From: Halichoerus grypus
Lineage: Eukaryota; Chordata; Mammalia; Carnivora; Phocidae
DNA: 64,000 nt
NCBI RefSeq assembly: GCF_964656455.1
Contig: NC_135726.1
Coordinates: 25,989,168 to 26,053,167, forward strand
Direction of reading: 5' to 3'
Below, piece by piece: positions 63,781 to 64,000 of the stretch (the first letter of the stretch is position 1; the number at the start of each line of letters is the position of its first letter). The notes under the pieces are model-generated. The model searched no databases, had not been told where the DNA came from, and worked only from the letters and a program-made list of their open reading frames with translations. The position numbers were made by a program, and so were the translations under genes.

Positions 63781-64000
63781 AAATGCTCCTGGCCTGGCAA
63801 TGTGGCAGAGACCTGCATGCACCTCCAGGGTGGGGTGGGGGGCCGCTGAGCTACCTGCTGGGGTCTGAGCGGTACCCAGAGGTTGGCCTAGGGAGGCCAG
63901 GGAGGAGGGCAATGGTCTTTGGGGCTGGAGACCTGGGTTCTGGTCTGCCTTCCGGTGGGCTTGCTGTCTGCCGTGGGAGGGACCTGACTCTGGTCTCAGT

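Overview
The window is mammalian nuclear DNA from a carnivore, most likely a caniform such as a bear, seal or mustelid. The main clue is a set of tRNA-derived carnivore SINEs (SINEC/Can-SINE): their head reads GGCGCCTGGGTGGCTCAG, and several sit between clear target-site duplications. The genes have small exons, GT-AG introns and CpG-island promoters. No bacterial, plasmid or phage features, CRISPR arrays or operons were seen. The species call comes from repeat style alone.

Five protein-coding genes lie in the order known for human 16q21: MMP15 (minus, first exon only, 5798-5959), USB1 (minus, 7 coding exons, 17980-31211, 267 aa), ZNF319 (plus, single coding exon 34556-36328, 590 aa), TEPP/SPMIP8 (minus, 7 coding exons, 44655-51188, 216 aa) and CNGB1 (plus, first 9 coding exons, 56823-63251, running off the right end). 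All exon joins were made by eye. Every join keeps the reading frame and every boundary is GT-AG.

Layout: 1-5797 is MMP15 intron 1. The MMP15 CpG-island promoter spans about 4690-6740. A decayed class I endogenous retrovirus lies on the minus strand at about 7598-14184, with both LTRs, a tRNA-His-like primer binding site, a polypurine tract and gag, RT, RNase H and env remnants. USB1 fills 16975-31211, and its intron 3 contains an old ERVL fossil with an MLT2-type LTR. A CpG island at about 30840-32620 separates the divergent USB1 and ZNF319 genes. The interval 38170-44500 has no gene. TEPP and CNGB1 are arranged head to head around 51190-56820, which holds L1, MIR and SINE copies. CNGB1 intron 1 contains almost 1 kb of alternating purine-pyrimidine GT/CA/TGCA sequence.

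The genes are neighbours with separate roles: pericellular proteolysis (MMP15), U6 snRNA 3'-end trimming (USB1), a probable zinc-finger nucleic-acid binder (ZNF319), a sperm axonemal protein (TEPP) and the rod cyclic-nucleotide-gated channel beta subunit (CNGB1). I found no new multi-gene system. The points most worth checking are the provirus lying just upstream of MMP15 in the same direction, the Z-DNA-prone tract in CNGB1, the unusual fingers and Pro/Ala linker of ZNF319, and a weak splice donor in TEPP.
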